A stretch of 13,127 bases of DNA from Candidatus Pacearchaeota archaeon (GTDB lineage Archaea; Nanobdellota; Nanobdellia; Pacearchaeales; GW2011-AR1): positions 1-13,127 of the forward strand of contig JAPLYA010000143.1 in assembly GCA_026395775.1 (NCBI GenBank), written 5' to 3'. Position numbers and translations under genes: made by a program. The notes beneath the pieces were generated by a model. That model ran no database searches and was not told the DNA's origin. It saw only the letters and a program-made list of their open reading frames with translations. Shown one piece after another: positions 1 to 6,063 of this stretch (within the stretch, counting starts at the first letter, position 1; each line of letters starts with the position of its first letter).

Positions 1-196
1 AGATTTCAGATGAGCTGAAGACTGCTTTCTAATTTCAGGAGTAAATACTAAACTCTTTTGGCATACTTGTTAATTGTTTTCCTTAGCTTTAAACTTATAG
101 CCCAAAATTTTGAACCCCCAACCTATCAACCAGAATAGTTTTATCTTTATCAACAAAAATAACAAGGTTTAAATCCCCAAACAGCTAAATTCTATT
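1..196. other. Upstream flank with no confident gene
   Basis: I find no supportable gene here. On the + strand one frame is open from the window edge to a TAA at about 31-33, so the first bases could be the tail of a gene that begins outside the window. On the - strand there are only short fragments interrupted by stops. The right end carries the TATA-like element for the next gene. Confidence 0.4.
167..174 (+). promoter_or_regulatory. TATA box of the endonuclease IV gene
   Basis: GTTTAAAT is centred about 26 nt upstream of the ATG at 197. In archaea transcription starts about 25 nt after the centre of the TATA box, so the transcript would begin at or next to the start codon (leaderless). 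No Shine-Dalgarno sequence precedes the ATG, which agrees. Confidence 0.5.
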
Positions 197-973
197 ATGA
201 TCTCATTTGGTCCAGCAGGTTTAGGAGGGATAAAAGAGGCAGAAGCTAACTTAGAAGAATATGCCAAGCTAGGCTTGAAAGCATGTGAGATTGCTTTTAC
301 ATATGGCATATATATTCACAATAAAGAAGATGCAGTCAGGATTGGGAACAAAGCTAGCAAACTAGAGATAAGATTAAGCATCCACGCTCCCTACTGGATT
401 AATCTAAATTCCCAAGAAAAGCTCAAGATTGAGCAAAGCAAGAAAAGAATTCTAGATTGTTGCAGAGTTGGAGAGCTACTCCAAGCAGAATATGTTGTCT
501 TTCATCCGGGTTTTTATGGTAAGACAAGCCAAGAGCAAACTTATGAAAATATCAAAAACGAACTTCTAGAGCTGCAAAAAGAAATAAAAAAACAAGCCTG
601 GAAAATTAAGCTTGCTCCAGAAACAACAGGAAAAGTAAATGTTTTTGGAAAAGAAGAAGAAATTCTAGCCCTAGTGAAAGATACTGGCTGCTTCTTCACA
701 ATTGATTTCTCACATCTTCTAGCTAGAAGTCAGGGCAAGATGACTTACGATGAGATGTATGAGAAAGTGAAAAACTTCTCAAGTTTACATTGTCATTTCT
801 CTGGCATAGATTTTGGAGAAAAGGGAGAGAGAAATCACAAGTTAACCCCCGAAGCAGAAATAAAGAAGTTACTAGAAATTTTGCCGAAGAATAAAGATAT
901 TCTAATCATAAATGAATCTCCCTCCCCAGTTGAAGACAGTGTTAAGATGTTAGAGATTTATGAGAAGTTATAA
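197..973 (+). CDS. nfo: Endonuclease IV-type AP endonuclease
   Basis: This 258-residue TIM-barrel protein belongs to the endonuclease IV / xylose-isomerase-like superfamily. The family cuts 5' to abasic sites in base-excision repair with a three-zinc centre. The zinc-ligand series of the family can be followed: H63 (SIHAPYW), H103 (VFHPGFYG), E142 (APETTGK), D170 and H173 (TIDFSH), H200 (HCHFSG), H214 (GERNH) and E240 (NESPSP). The position that is Asp in E. coli Nfo, two residues before the last histidine, appears to be Arg or Asn here; archaeal members often vary at that site. The length is near the usual 270-285. The ATG is chosen because the barrel begins at once and a TATA box lies 26 nt upstream. 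The gene is convergent with its right neighbour, with one base between the stop codons. Confidence 0.88.
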   Translation: MISFGPAGLGGIKEAEANLEEYAKLGLKACEIAFTYGIYIHNKEDAVRIGNKASKLEIRLSIHAPYWINLNSQEKLKIEQSKKRILDCCRVGELLQAEYVVFHPGFYGKTSQEQTYENIKNELLELQKEIKKQAWKIKLAPETTGKVNVFGKEEEILALVKDTGCFFTIDFSHLLARSQGKMTYDEMYEKVKNFSSLHCHFSGIDFGEKGERNHKLTPEAEIKKLLEILPKNKDILIINESPSPVEDSVKMLEIYEKL

Positions 974-974
974 A

Positions 975-1346
975 TTAATTCTTTTTCATTTTTTTTGCAA
1001 AATAAAGATGCATTTTTGCCATTTGTCTGTTAAGAAAGGAAAATTCTTCTCTTGACATTCTAACATGTTTCCTTGCCATATGATAATTCTCTTCTCTTGT
1101 TAATGAAAGTCCTTTAAAATAAAAAGCAGGGGGTTGTGTGAATAAATAAATCAGTAATCCTTTTCCTCCCTCTCTAAACAAAGGTTCAAGATTATTTCCA
1201 GGAACTACCTGAACTACGCCAGTTGCTGCATATCCAACAAAAGCTATTTCCCCAGCAAAATGTAATCCCAAACTTAAATAGTCACACAATCTCTTTTTAA
1301 TTGTTCTATTATCAGGGGGTTGTTCAAATATTGTTCCTACCATCAT
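975..1346 (-). CDS. Unrecognised 123-aa protein
   Basis: I do not recognise a family. The protein starts with a short polar N-terminus, then has a Gly/Ala-rich, mildly hydrophobic stretch at about residues 28-50 (FAGEIAFVGYAATG). A Pro-containing middle part follows, and a strongly basic, helix-prone C-terminus (about residues 80-123) ends in KKMKKN. No signal peptide or catalytic motif is evident. Two adjacent ATGs, at 1346 and 1343, could start it. It lies 25 bp downstream of the AbrB-like gene on the same strand, so the two may be co-transcribed, although a TATA-like GTTATAAC lies about 28 nt before its start. Uninterrupted coding of this length in an AT-rich region supports a real gene. 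Function is unknown. Confidence 0.6.
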   Translation of the reverse strand: MMVGTIFEQPPDNRTIKKRLCDYLSLGLHFAGEIAFVGYAATGVVQVVPGNNLEPLFREGGKGLLIYLFTQPPAFYFKGLSLTREENYHMARKHVRMSREEFSFLNRQMAKMHLYFAKKMKKN

Positions 1347-1359
1347 CTAAACACACAAA

Positions 1360-1378
1360 GTTATAACAATGTTATAAC
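1360..1378. repeat. Paired GTTATAAC palindromes
   Basis: Two perfect copies of the 8-bp palindrome GTTATAAC (1360-1367 and 1371-1378) are separated by AAT. The right copy covers the stop codon of the AbrB-like gene and sits about 28 nt before the start of the 123-aa gene, where a TATA box would be. A third copy lies at 1819-1826. Paired palindromes at a promoter suggest an operator. The AbrB-like protein next door is the obvious candidate ligand, but this is inference. Confidence 0.4.
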
Positions 1379-1746
1379 TTGCCCTCCTTCAATAATCTTC
1401 TTAATAGTTCTTTGTTCAAAATAACCTCTGCCTTGCTTAATTTTTCTTTAATTTTAGCAATATCTTTCTTCACAATAGCTAGGGGAACAATATTGATCTT
1501 TATCTTCTCTTCCTCAAGCATCTTCCTCATATTATGAGATATAGCAAGAACTTCAATTGGATTCTTGCTAGTAACATAGATTCCTTGAATTTCATCAAGT
1601 TCAGAATCGAGTAGCTTGAGAACCTCTTTCTTCAAGTTCAGAGGTTGATTTATAACAGTAATTTTAACCTCGCATCCTAAAAGTTTCTTCGGAATAATAA
1701 CTCCTGCAGAATTTCCAACCTTCACAGCCTTCCTGAATAGCTCCAT
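1372..1746 (-). CDS. AbrB-like protein with nucleotidyltransferase-like tail
   Basis: This is a 124-residue protein. Its first 35 or so residues match the AbrB/MazE/SpoVT swapped-hairpin DNA-binding fold, with the signature VKVGNSAGVIIPKKLLG (residues 9-25). The remaining part has the repeated pattern GIYVTSKNPIEVLAIS, then INIVPLAIVKKDIAKIKEKLSKAEVILNK in total (positions about 84-112). From memory this resembles a tail found on related proteins in DPANN archaea, some described as nucleotidyltransferase-like; I am less sure of that part. Small proteins of this class act as transcription regulators or antitoxins. A TATA-like ATTTAAAC is centred 26 nt upstream of the ATG, which suggests a leaderless transcript. 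No toxin gene is recognisable nearby, although the downstream 123-aa protein is a possible partner. Confidence 0.65.
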   Translation of the reverse strand: MELFRKAVKVGNSAGVIIPKKLLGCEVKITVINQPLNLKKEVLKLLDSELDEIQGIYVTSKNPIEVLAISHNMRKMLEEEKIKINIVPLAIVKKDIAKIKEKLSKAEVILNKELLRRLLKEGKL

Positions 1747-1768
1747 GTTGTTTAAATTTTTGTTTTTT

Positions 1769-1776
1769 GTTTAAAT
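1769..1776 (-). promoter_or_regulatory. TATA box of the AbrB-like gene
   Basis: Read on the minus strand this is ATTTAAAC, centred about 26 nt upstream of the ATG at 1746. There is no ribosome binding site in the short T/A-rich leader, consistent with leaderless initiation. Confidence 0.4.
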
Positions 1777-1786
1777 TTAAATAATT

Positions 1787-1805
1787 GAAAACTCGAAGAG
1801 TTTTC
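1787..1805. repeat. Perfect 8-bp inverted repeat in the divergent intergenic region
   Basis: GAAAACTC (1787-1794) and GAGTTTTC (1798-1805) are perfect reverse complements separated by GAA. The element lies between the divergent AbrB-like and surface-protein genes, just upstream of the AbrB-like promoter. It could be an operator or a short RNA hairpin. Confidence 0.4.
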
Positions 1806-1818
1806 ATGTTAGAACTTT

Positions 1819-1826
1819 GTTATAAC
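1819..1826. repeat. Third GTTATAAC palindrome
   Basis: This is the same 8-bp palindrome as the pair near 1360-1378, again preceded by TTT. A near-copy, GTTACAAC, follows at 1879-1886. It lies in the intergenic region upstream of the surface-protein promoter. Confidence 0.35.
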
Positions 1827-1890
1827 TCTTTATAAATTTTGCTATTTATATTAACTATCAAGAGGTAACTAAAATGTTGTTACAACAAAG

Positions 1891-1898
1891 TTTATAAA
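1891..1898 (+). promoter_or_regulatory. TATA box of the surface-protein gene
   Basis: TTTATAAA is preceded by the purine-rich AACAAAG, a plausible TFB recognition element. It predicts a transcript start near 1920, giving a leader of about 20 nt that carries the Shine-Dalgarno site. Unlike its neighbours, this gene therefore has a leadered mRNA. Confidence 0.55.
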
Positions 1899-1932
1899 CC
1901 CTAATATGCTAGAAAATTTAACTAAATATACT

Positions 1933-1940
1933 AAGGAGGA
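1933..1940 (+). promoter_or_regulatory. Strong Shine-Dalgarno sequence
   Basis: AAGGAGGA ends 2 nt before the ATG at 1943, and it fixes that start codon. It is the only strong Shine-Dalgarno sequence in the window, which fits a highly expressed surface protein. Confidence 0.65.
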
Positions 1941-1942
1941 AA

Positions 1943-3142
1943 ATGAAAACCAACTTTTTGGTTTCCTTGATTGCAGTTATTGCAGTTATTGCATTAACAG
2001 CAGGAATGGTTTCAGCAGCCTTAATAACTTCAAATGAAGTTAAGGTCAATGGAATCAGCATAGAAGACTATGATGTTGCAGCTGAAGCTGGTGAAGTAGT
2101 TCCAGTAACACTTCAATTTACAGCAGAAGAAAATGCATCAGAAGTCCAAATTTCTGCATGGATGAACAGAGATTCTAAGAATAGAGTAGAAGTTAACTTC
2201 AAGGATTTAATCGCAGGTAAAGAGTATGTCGCAAGATTATCTCTAAGATTGCCTAGTGATATAAATCCGGAAGAGAATAGAGACCTTACTCTTAGAATTG
2301 AGTCAGACAACGGCAATTGGGAAAATACATACACACTGGGAATGCAAAGAATTCCTTACAACGCAGATTTAATCTTCGTTGAAATGGATAGCCAAGTAAC
2401 AGCAGGTTCTACAACTTCTGTTGACATTGTTGTAAAAAACGATGGAAGACACGATTTGAACGATCTTGTTGTTGAAGCAAGCATTCCAGAGCTAGGTGTT
2501 TCAAAAAGAGCTTATTTTGGCGATTTAGTTCCAGTTGATGAATGCGACACTGACAATTGCGACAAGCAAGATTCAGTTCAAGGAAGAATATCTTTAAAGA
2601 TACCTTCAAACGCAAAAACAGGAACATATGAAGTCAAGATAAAAGCTACAAATGACGACACCGAGTCTACTGTCAAGAAACAAATATCAGTTGTTGGTTC
2701 AGAGCTAGAGGCTTCTGTAATTGCGCCAGTTTCAACAAAGGAAATGTCCAAAGGCGAAACAGTCAATTACGATGTAGTCATTGTAAACTCTGGAAGCAAC
2801 ATAGCTGTATTTGAACTTGTACCAGCATCAACTGAAGACTTAATTGTCTCTGTTGAAAACCCAGTAGTTACTGTCCAAGCAGGATCAAGCCAAACAGTCA
2901 AAGTTAGTGCTACAGCTTTGAAAGAAGGAACATACAGCTTTGCTGTTGATGTTAATTCTGACAACCAACCTGTAAAGAAAATTAACTTTACTGCAAAAGT
3001 TTCAAGCAAACCATTAGCAAGCAATGTTGTTGTTTTGACAATAGTCTTAGCAATAGTTCTAGTTGTTTTGTTAATAGTTTTAATTGTCTTATTGACAAGG
3101 AAACCTGCAAGAAGTGAAGAGCTTGAAGAAAGCTACTACTAA
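1943..3142 (+). CDS. Secreted, membrane-anchored S-layer/CARDB-like protein
   Basis: This 399-residue exported protein has a Sec signal peptide: a Lys near the start, a hydrophobic core to about residue 20, then a likely cleavage after VSA at residue 25. Beta-rich, Ig-like domains follow. One spans about residues 30-135. A second, at about 138-250, has the CARDB/APHP-like pattern VTAGSTTSVDIVVKNDG and TGTYEVKIKATND. A third spans about 252-355 (SKGETVNYDVVIVNSGS). A hydrophobic anchor fills about 362-385, followed by RKP and an acidic, Tyr-ended tail. Such COG1361-type proteins are cell-surface or S-layer-associated components in archaea. Two cysteines at about residues 200-205 (ECDTDNC) may form a disulfide. 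The strong Shine-Dalgarno and TATA box suggest high expression. The exact role, structural or adhesive, cannot be told. Confidence 0.75.
   Translation: MKTNFLVSLIAVIAVIALTAGMVSAALITSNEVKVNGISIEDYDVAAEAGEVVPVTLQFTAEENASEVQISAWMNRDSKNRVEVNFKDLIAGKEYVARLSLRLPSDINPEENRDLTLRIESDNGNWENTYTLGMQRIPYNADLIFVEMDSQVTAGSTTSVDIVVKNDGRHDLNDLVVEASIPELGVSKRAYFGDLVPVDECDTDNCDKQDSVQGRISLKIPSNAKTGTYEVKIKATNDDTESTVKKQISVVGSELEASVIAPVSTKEMSKGETVNYDVVIVNSGSNIAVFELVPASTEDLIVSVENPVVTVQAGSSQTVKVSATALKEGTYSFAVDVNSDNQPVKKINFTAKVSSKPLASNVVVLTIVLAIVLVVLLIVLIVLLTRKPARSEELEESYY
1970..1993 (+). repeat. Short tandem repeat inside the signal-peptide coding region
   Basis: The 9-bp unit ATTGCAGTT occurs twice, followed by a partial third copy (ATTGCA). 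It encodes Ile-Ala-Val repeats in the hydrophobic core of the signal peptide. In-frame slippage here would only lengthen or shorten the signal core. Confidence 0.5.
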
Positions 3143-3200
3143 ACCCTTTTTCCTTTTTTTATTTTTTTTATTTTGGGTTTTATTTTATTTTTTATTGAGG
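3141..3200 (+). terminator. U-rich terminator after the surface-protein gene
   Basis: Directly after the TAA come several runs of five to eight T. AAACCC and GGGTTT form an inverted pair bracketing the T-rich tract, which is then followed by more T. Oligo-U tracts are the main intrinsic terminators of archaea. The rest of the gap to 3364 holds no gene that I can support. Confidence 0.5.
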
Positions 3201-3364
3201 TGATAAATATTTTTAGGTGAGAACTAACTTTGTTTTGTTGGTAAATTATAAACTATTTTAGTATGTATAGTAATCGCGTGATTAGTTTGGTTAACTGTAT
3301 TCAAAAACCAAGAACTCAATTACCCTTTATACAAAATAAGTTTTATTTTTACTTCTGAGAAATC

Positions 3365-3673
3365 TTAATCTTTCATCTCAATCTTAATATTAATTGATCT
3401 AGGGATAGATAAACCCATAATACTATGAAGAACTCGGTCATTTGCAGGCAAATCAATAACTCTCTGATGAACTCTCATCTCAAATCTGTCGAATGTAGCT
3501 GTCCCATTTCCACATGGAGATTTTCTAGTTGTAACTTTTAATCTCTTTGTTGGCAATGGTATAGGCCCAGCAATTGCAATTCCAGCTTTCACAGCAATCT
3601 CTTTAATTGTTGAGCAAATGCTATTCAAAGTGTCAATATCTACACTCGCAAGTTTAATTCTTACCTTTGCCAT
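3365..3673 (-). CDS. rps10: Ribosomal protein uS10 (archaeal S10)
   Basis: This 102-residue protein is a component of the 30S head and has the usual archaeal S10 length. Family signatures are clear: AKVRIKLAS at the start, the loop GPIPLPTKRLKVTTRKSPCGN, then FEMRVHQRVIDL, and a C-terminal strand SINIKIEMKD. I chose the ATG at 3673 because MAKVRIKL is where the family begins. An in-frame TTG at 3694 would add seven residues (ISQTIK region) not usual for S10, although the TATA-like CTTTATAG near 3714-3722 puts the transcript start near that TTG. S10 often follows the elongation factor EF-1A gene in archaea; here it does not, and it seems to stand alone between a surface-protein gene and a nuclease gene. 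Confidence 0.93.
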   Translation of the reverse strand: MAKVRIKLASVDIDTLNSICSTIKEIAVKAGIAIAGPIPLPTKRLKVTTRKSPCGNGTATFDRFEMRVHQRVIDLPANDRVLHSIMGLSIPRSINIKIEMKD

Positions 3674-3714
3674 TTTAATAGTTTGGGATATCAAATCTCC
3701 AGCAGGAGTTTGAG

Positions 3715-3722
3715 CCTATAAA
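3715..3722 (-). promoter_or_regulatory. Probable TATA box for S10
   Basis: On the minus strand this reads TTTATAGG and would start transcription around 3692, leaving a leader of about 20 nt before the ATG at 3673. A second AT-rich element, TTTTTAAATTAA around 3736-3747, is an alternative. Confidence 0.35.
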
Positions 3723-3741
3723 GAGTGAGAAAAGTTAATTT

Positions 3742-3767
3742 AAAAACCTTGCTGTTTCGAGGTTTTT
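3742..3767 (-). terminator. Terminator-like hairpin between the nuclease gene and S10
   Basis: AAAAACCTTG (3742-3751) pairs with CGAGGTTTTT (3758-3767), with one G-T wobble and a 6-nt loop. On both strands the 3' arm ends in five T. It sits 5 bp beyond the TAA that would end the full-length nuclease frame and upstream of S10, so it most likely separates the two transcripts. Confidence 0.45.
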
Positions 3768-3772
3768 CAGTT

Positions 3773-4510
3773 TTAGTATCTATAGAATATAACAATCAAG
3801 CCAGCTTTATCTCTCAGGAAAAAGTTGTCTCAAGCATCATTCCAGATTTTGTCATAGTCTAGTTTTTTCTCTTGATTTGGCTGAAGAGAGAAATCTAAAA
3901 TAGTAAAATGATTTGCTGTGTCTTTAATCTGCCAGCTGTTTAAATCACAAGTGAAAGAACAGATGTTCTTTAAAATAACAAATTCGCCCGGGTCGACTGG
4001 ATTAAGTTCTTTCAAAATAATGCAACTTGCGCAAGCATCTTGAGATTTTTGCCATATGCCTAAACCTTGAGATCTTGCTTGGGCTTCTGCTTTTTCTAAT
4101 CTTGGAGTGTATTTATCTTCCTGATAAACATACAAATTTGCCAAACCCCTAGCTAGAATCTCTTCATTGATGAAAGTTGATTGATGAAATATATACCTCA
4201 ATAATCTAGAATACTTATCTTTATCCTCATTTGTCATTTCTAGCTCGATTGTTAAATTTTCATATTGCTTCAAGTAATCTTTAGCTTCTTGATAGAAAGG
4301 TTTGTTCTTTTCTGGTGTGTTTATCCCCAACAGCCTACAATGTCTTCCATCCTGCAACTCAATAGTATCTCCATCTATAGCTCTTGTGAGATTGGCATAC
4401 TCGATTTTGTTATCTTTGACAACATTTCCTGTTAGGGTGGAGGTGAAATACCCCAGGAAAACTAGATTGACTAGAATAATAAGAAAAATGAGAATGTTTA
4501 GGAGTTTCAT
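3773..4510 (-). CDS. Membrane-anchored SNase / lamin-tail-domain nuclease, interrupted by an in-frame TGA
   Basis: Translation from the ATG at 4510 gives an N-terminal membrane anchor or signal (about residues 3-21). A thermonuclease (SNase) domain follows at about 42-155, with AIDGDT, RLLGINTPE, DKYSRLLRYIF and EEILARGLANLY. These carry the usual catalytic Arg, Glu and Arg; the metal-binding Asp of the DTPE motif is Asn here. From about residue 160 comes a lamin-tail (LTD) domain with cysteines C160, C163, C184 and C188. The reading frame stops at a TGA (3830-3832) after WNDA. Directly behind it the same frame continues for 18 codons as DNFFLRDKAGLIVIFYRY and then ends at TAA (3773). That is the missing last strands of the LTD domain, where Gly is usual at the TGA position. 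A TTG-initiated extension to 4516 is possible, but ATG 4510 matches the paralogue at 6279 and the TATA spacing. The enzyme probably degrades nucleic acid outside the cell. Confidence 0.75.
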
Positions 4511-4531
4511 ATACAAGGGAAAGAGGAGAGA

Positions 4532-4539
4532 TATATAAA
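4532..4539 (-). promoter_or_regulatory. TATA box of the SNase/LTD gene
   Basis: TTTATATA on the minus strand is centred about 25.5 nt upstream of the ATG at 4510. This predicts a leaderless transcript and supports ATG 4510 over TTG 4516. Confidence 0.5.
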
Positions 4540-4543
4540 ACTA

Positions 4544-4612
4544 ATCAGAAAATATATTTTTACGTTCCCACCAGACATATGTCCGGTGGCTATATATCAG
4601 AAAATATATTTT
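4544..4612. repeat. 17-bp direct repeats flanking a 22-bp near-palindrome
   Basis: ATCAGAAAATATATTTT occurs exactly at 4544-4560 and 4596-4612. The 35 bp between them contain a GC-richer near-palindrome at 4568-4589, with outer arms CCACC/GGTGG, inner arms GACAT/ATGTC and a single A/C mismatch. The block fills the divergent region between the nuclease gene and the helical-repeat gene. It may be a footprint of a small insertion (repeats as target duplication) or a regulatory site. Confidence 0.55.
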
Positions 4613-4625
4613 GTGAAACATAAAT

Positions 4626-4633
4626 ACTTAAAA
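4626..4633 (+). promoter_or_regulatory. Possible TATA box of the helical-repeat gene
   Basis: ACTTAAAA is centred about 26 nt before the ATG at 4656, the same spacing as at the other leaderless genes. A second AT-rich element, TTTATAAT at 4639-4646, is too close to that ATG. Confidence 0.3.
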
Positions 4634-4655
4634 AGGCATTTATAATGGATGAAAT

Positions 4656-5369
4656 ATGCAGGGTGTAAAAGAATCAAGGTTAGGAAAAGCACTAATAGTT
4701 TTAGGTCTAGAAGACCAATTTCTTTTAAATGGCGAGCTTCAAAGATTCCCATTAGTCCAAAGAGGGGCACTTGCCAACGAAATTATTGATGAGAAACTAA
4801 AATTAGGAAAGTGGCGTGGAGTAGTTAACATGATATTTGGAGGATTTGGAAAAGCAGATGCTTTATATGAAGGAAATATAGAGCAATTAAGAGAAAGAAT
4901 AGCTTCAACAGCAGCAATATCTGGAAAAGAAGAAATTTCAGCTGAAACAATAACAACTCTCGCTAAAAAAGGAGAATACGAACTAATTCTAAGAATAATA
5001 GAGTCTCATCCAAAAGTTTCACTAAAAGACCTTGAAAGTTTAAGAAGCAAGATTCCAACAGCTTTTTTTGAAGAAGAAAATAAATGGCAACAAAGAACAA
5101 GAAGGCTTGATGAATTAGCAGCAGCAAAAGCAATGTCAGAAGGAAATTATTACTCTGCACTACATTACTTTCAAGAACTAAAAGATACACAAAGGATTCA
5201 ACAAGCATCCGACTTTGTTCTAAAAAAAGGAGATATCAATTACCATGTGGCCGAACAAATTGCATTAAGTGATCCCAGGCAAAAAGATAGCAGCACAAAC
5301 TTTTATTATTATGGGCAAAAAAACATGCGACAGAAGAACCAAGAGCTGCTTTCAATATATTTAATTTAA
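4656..5369 (+). CDS. Helical-repeat protein, N-terminal part of a frameshifted gene
   Basis: I do not recognise the family. The first 210 or so residues are alpha-helical and charged. They hold TPR-like or HEAT-like helix pairs such as LAKKGEYELILRIIESHP (about residues 107-124) and AKAMSEGNYYSALHYFQELKD (about 158-178). There is no signal peptide or transmembrane segment, so it is probably cytoplasmic. After about residue 208 the sequence becomes unlike protein (DSSTNFYYYGQK) and stops at TAA 5367-5369. The -1 frame, by contrast, continues with good helical protein to 6034. The frameshift must lie between the TAG of the other frame at 5288-5290 and 5369. Candidates are the T4 run at 5301-5304 and the A7 run at 5317-5323. 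Joined, the product would be about 459 residues. Confidence 0.6.
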   Translation: MQGVKESRLGKALIVLGLEDQFLLNGELQRFPLVQRGALANEIIDEKLKLGKWRGVVNMIFGGFGKADALYEGNIEQLRERIASTAAISGKEEISAETITTLAKKGEYELILRIIESHPKVSLKDLESLRSKIPTAFFEEENKWQQRTRRLDELAAAKAMSEGNYYSALHYFQELKDTQRIQQASDFVLKKGDINYHVAEQIALSDPRQKDSSTNFYYYGQKNMRQKNQELLSIYLI

Positions 5370-6034
5370 AGACATATCAAGGAGCAGAGGTAGTTCAAGC
5401 AGCCAGAGCAAGCTTAGAGGATAAGGGATGGAAAGATTATGAAAAAGCCCGCGTTTTAAATGTAGAAGAAATTCCCGAACAAACACTAAGAAAAGTGTAT
5501 CGCGAAGCGCCATTTAAAGTTCGGGTGAAAATTGCAACACATTTAAAAGATTCTGGTTTGCTTAAAACACTTAGCAAACAAGCAGCTAATAGAAACAATT
5601 ATAGGGAAGCTTATGACCTATGGCTATCAAGTGGTGCAGGCATGGATTCAAAATATCTTATTAAATTAAAGAGGGCTTTAATAGAAGATGGAATAAAGAA
5701 GGACAATGGATATATTTTTTTAGATGAATCAGATAGAATAGGGAATCTAATGGCATTTGAAGCACTAATGCAAGCTTCACAACAAAGTTCTAACTTTTTG
5801 CCGAGAGCATATGAAACAGCTAGAAAGATTAGAGATGAAACACTAACTCAAAGAGCAAGAAAAGCAATAGTTGATATAAGTCCTAGATTGGCGCTAAGAA
5901 TGTTTAAAGGATTTGAAAAGGAAAAAGTTGAAGATCCTGCTGGAGTAGACTATGTTCTAAGTGTTGTGGCTCAAAATACTGGCTCAAACCCTACACTACT
6001 TAAAGAACTTGTTGGAAAATATAGTCCAGAATAA
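5324..6034 (+). CDS. Helical-repeat protein, C-terminal part of the frameshifted gene
   Basis: This is the continuation of the preceding frame after a -1 shift. Its coding character can be followed back to about 5303 (LLLWAKKHATEEPRAAF). The listed start is simply the first codon after the A AAA AAC heptamer; the first conventional start codon in this frame is a GTG at 5495. The sequence is again helical and repeat-like: AKKHATEEPRAAFNIFNL, GAEVVQAARASLEDKGWKDY, and AANRNNYREAYDLWLSSGAG further on. The end (GKYSPE, TAA) looks natural. No enzymatic motif is visible. As a scaffold of helix pairs it may bind protein partners; that is a guess from composition only. Its 3' end converges on the truncated nuclease paralogue, leaving 29 bp between them. 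Confidence 0.55.
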   Translation, partial: HATEEPRAAFNIFNLKTYQGAEVVQAARASLEDKGWKDYEKARVLNVEEIPEQTLRKVYREAPFKVRVKIATHLKDSGLLKTLSKQAANRNNYREAYDLWLSSGAGMDSKYLIKLKRALIEDGIKKDNGYIFLDESDRIGNLMAFEALMQASQQSSNFLPRAYETARKIRDETLTQRARKAIVDISPRLALRMFKGFEKEKVEDPAGVDYVLSVVAQNTGSNPTLLKELVGKYSPE

Positions 6035-6063
6035 TTCTAGGCGTGTTTATTTTTCCAGCTAGA

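Noticed and set aside
60..180. Small minus-strand frame rich in Phe, Leu and Lys, ending at a TAA near 70
   Set aside because: It has only TTG starts, is about 30 codons long, overlaps the endonuclease IV promoter and has no recognisable motif.
2113..3024. Several minus-strand frames inside the surface-protein gene
   Set aside because: They are opposite-strand shadows of a clear exported protein with signal peptide, Ig-like domains and anchor. None has a promoter or family signal.
3671..3694. TTG start extending S10 by seven residues
   Set aside because: The S10 family begins at MAKVRIKL, and TTG has no properly spaced Shine-Dalgarno. It is kept as a minor alternative only because of the TATA spacing.
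4302..4538. Plus-strand frame opposite the nuclease gene
   Set aside because: It overlaps the SNase coding region on the other strand, and its content mirrors that gene; no independent evidence.
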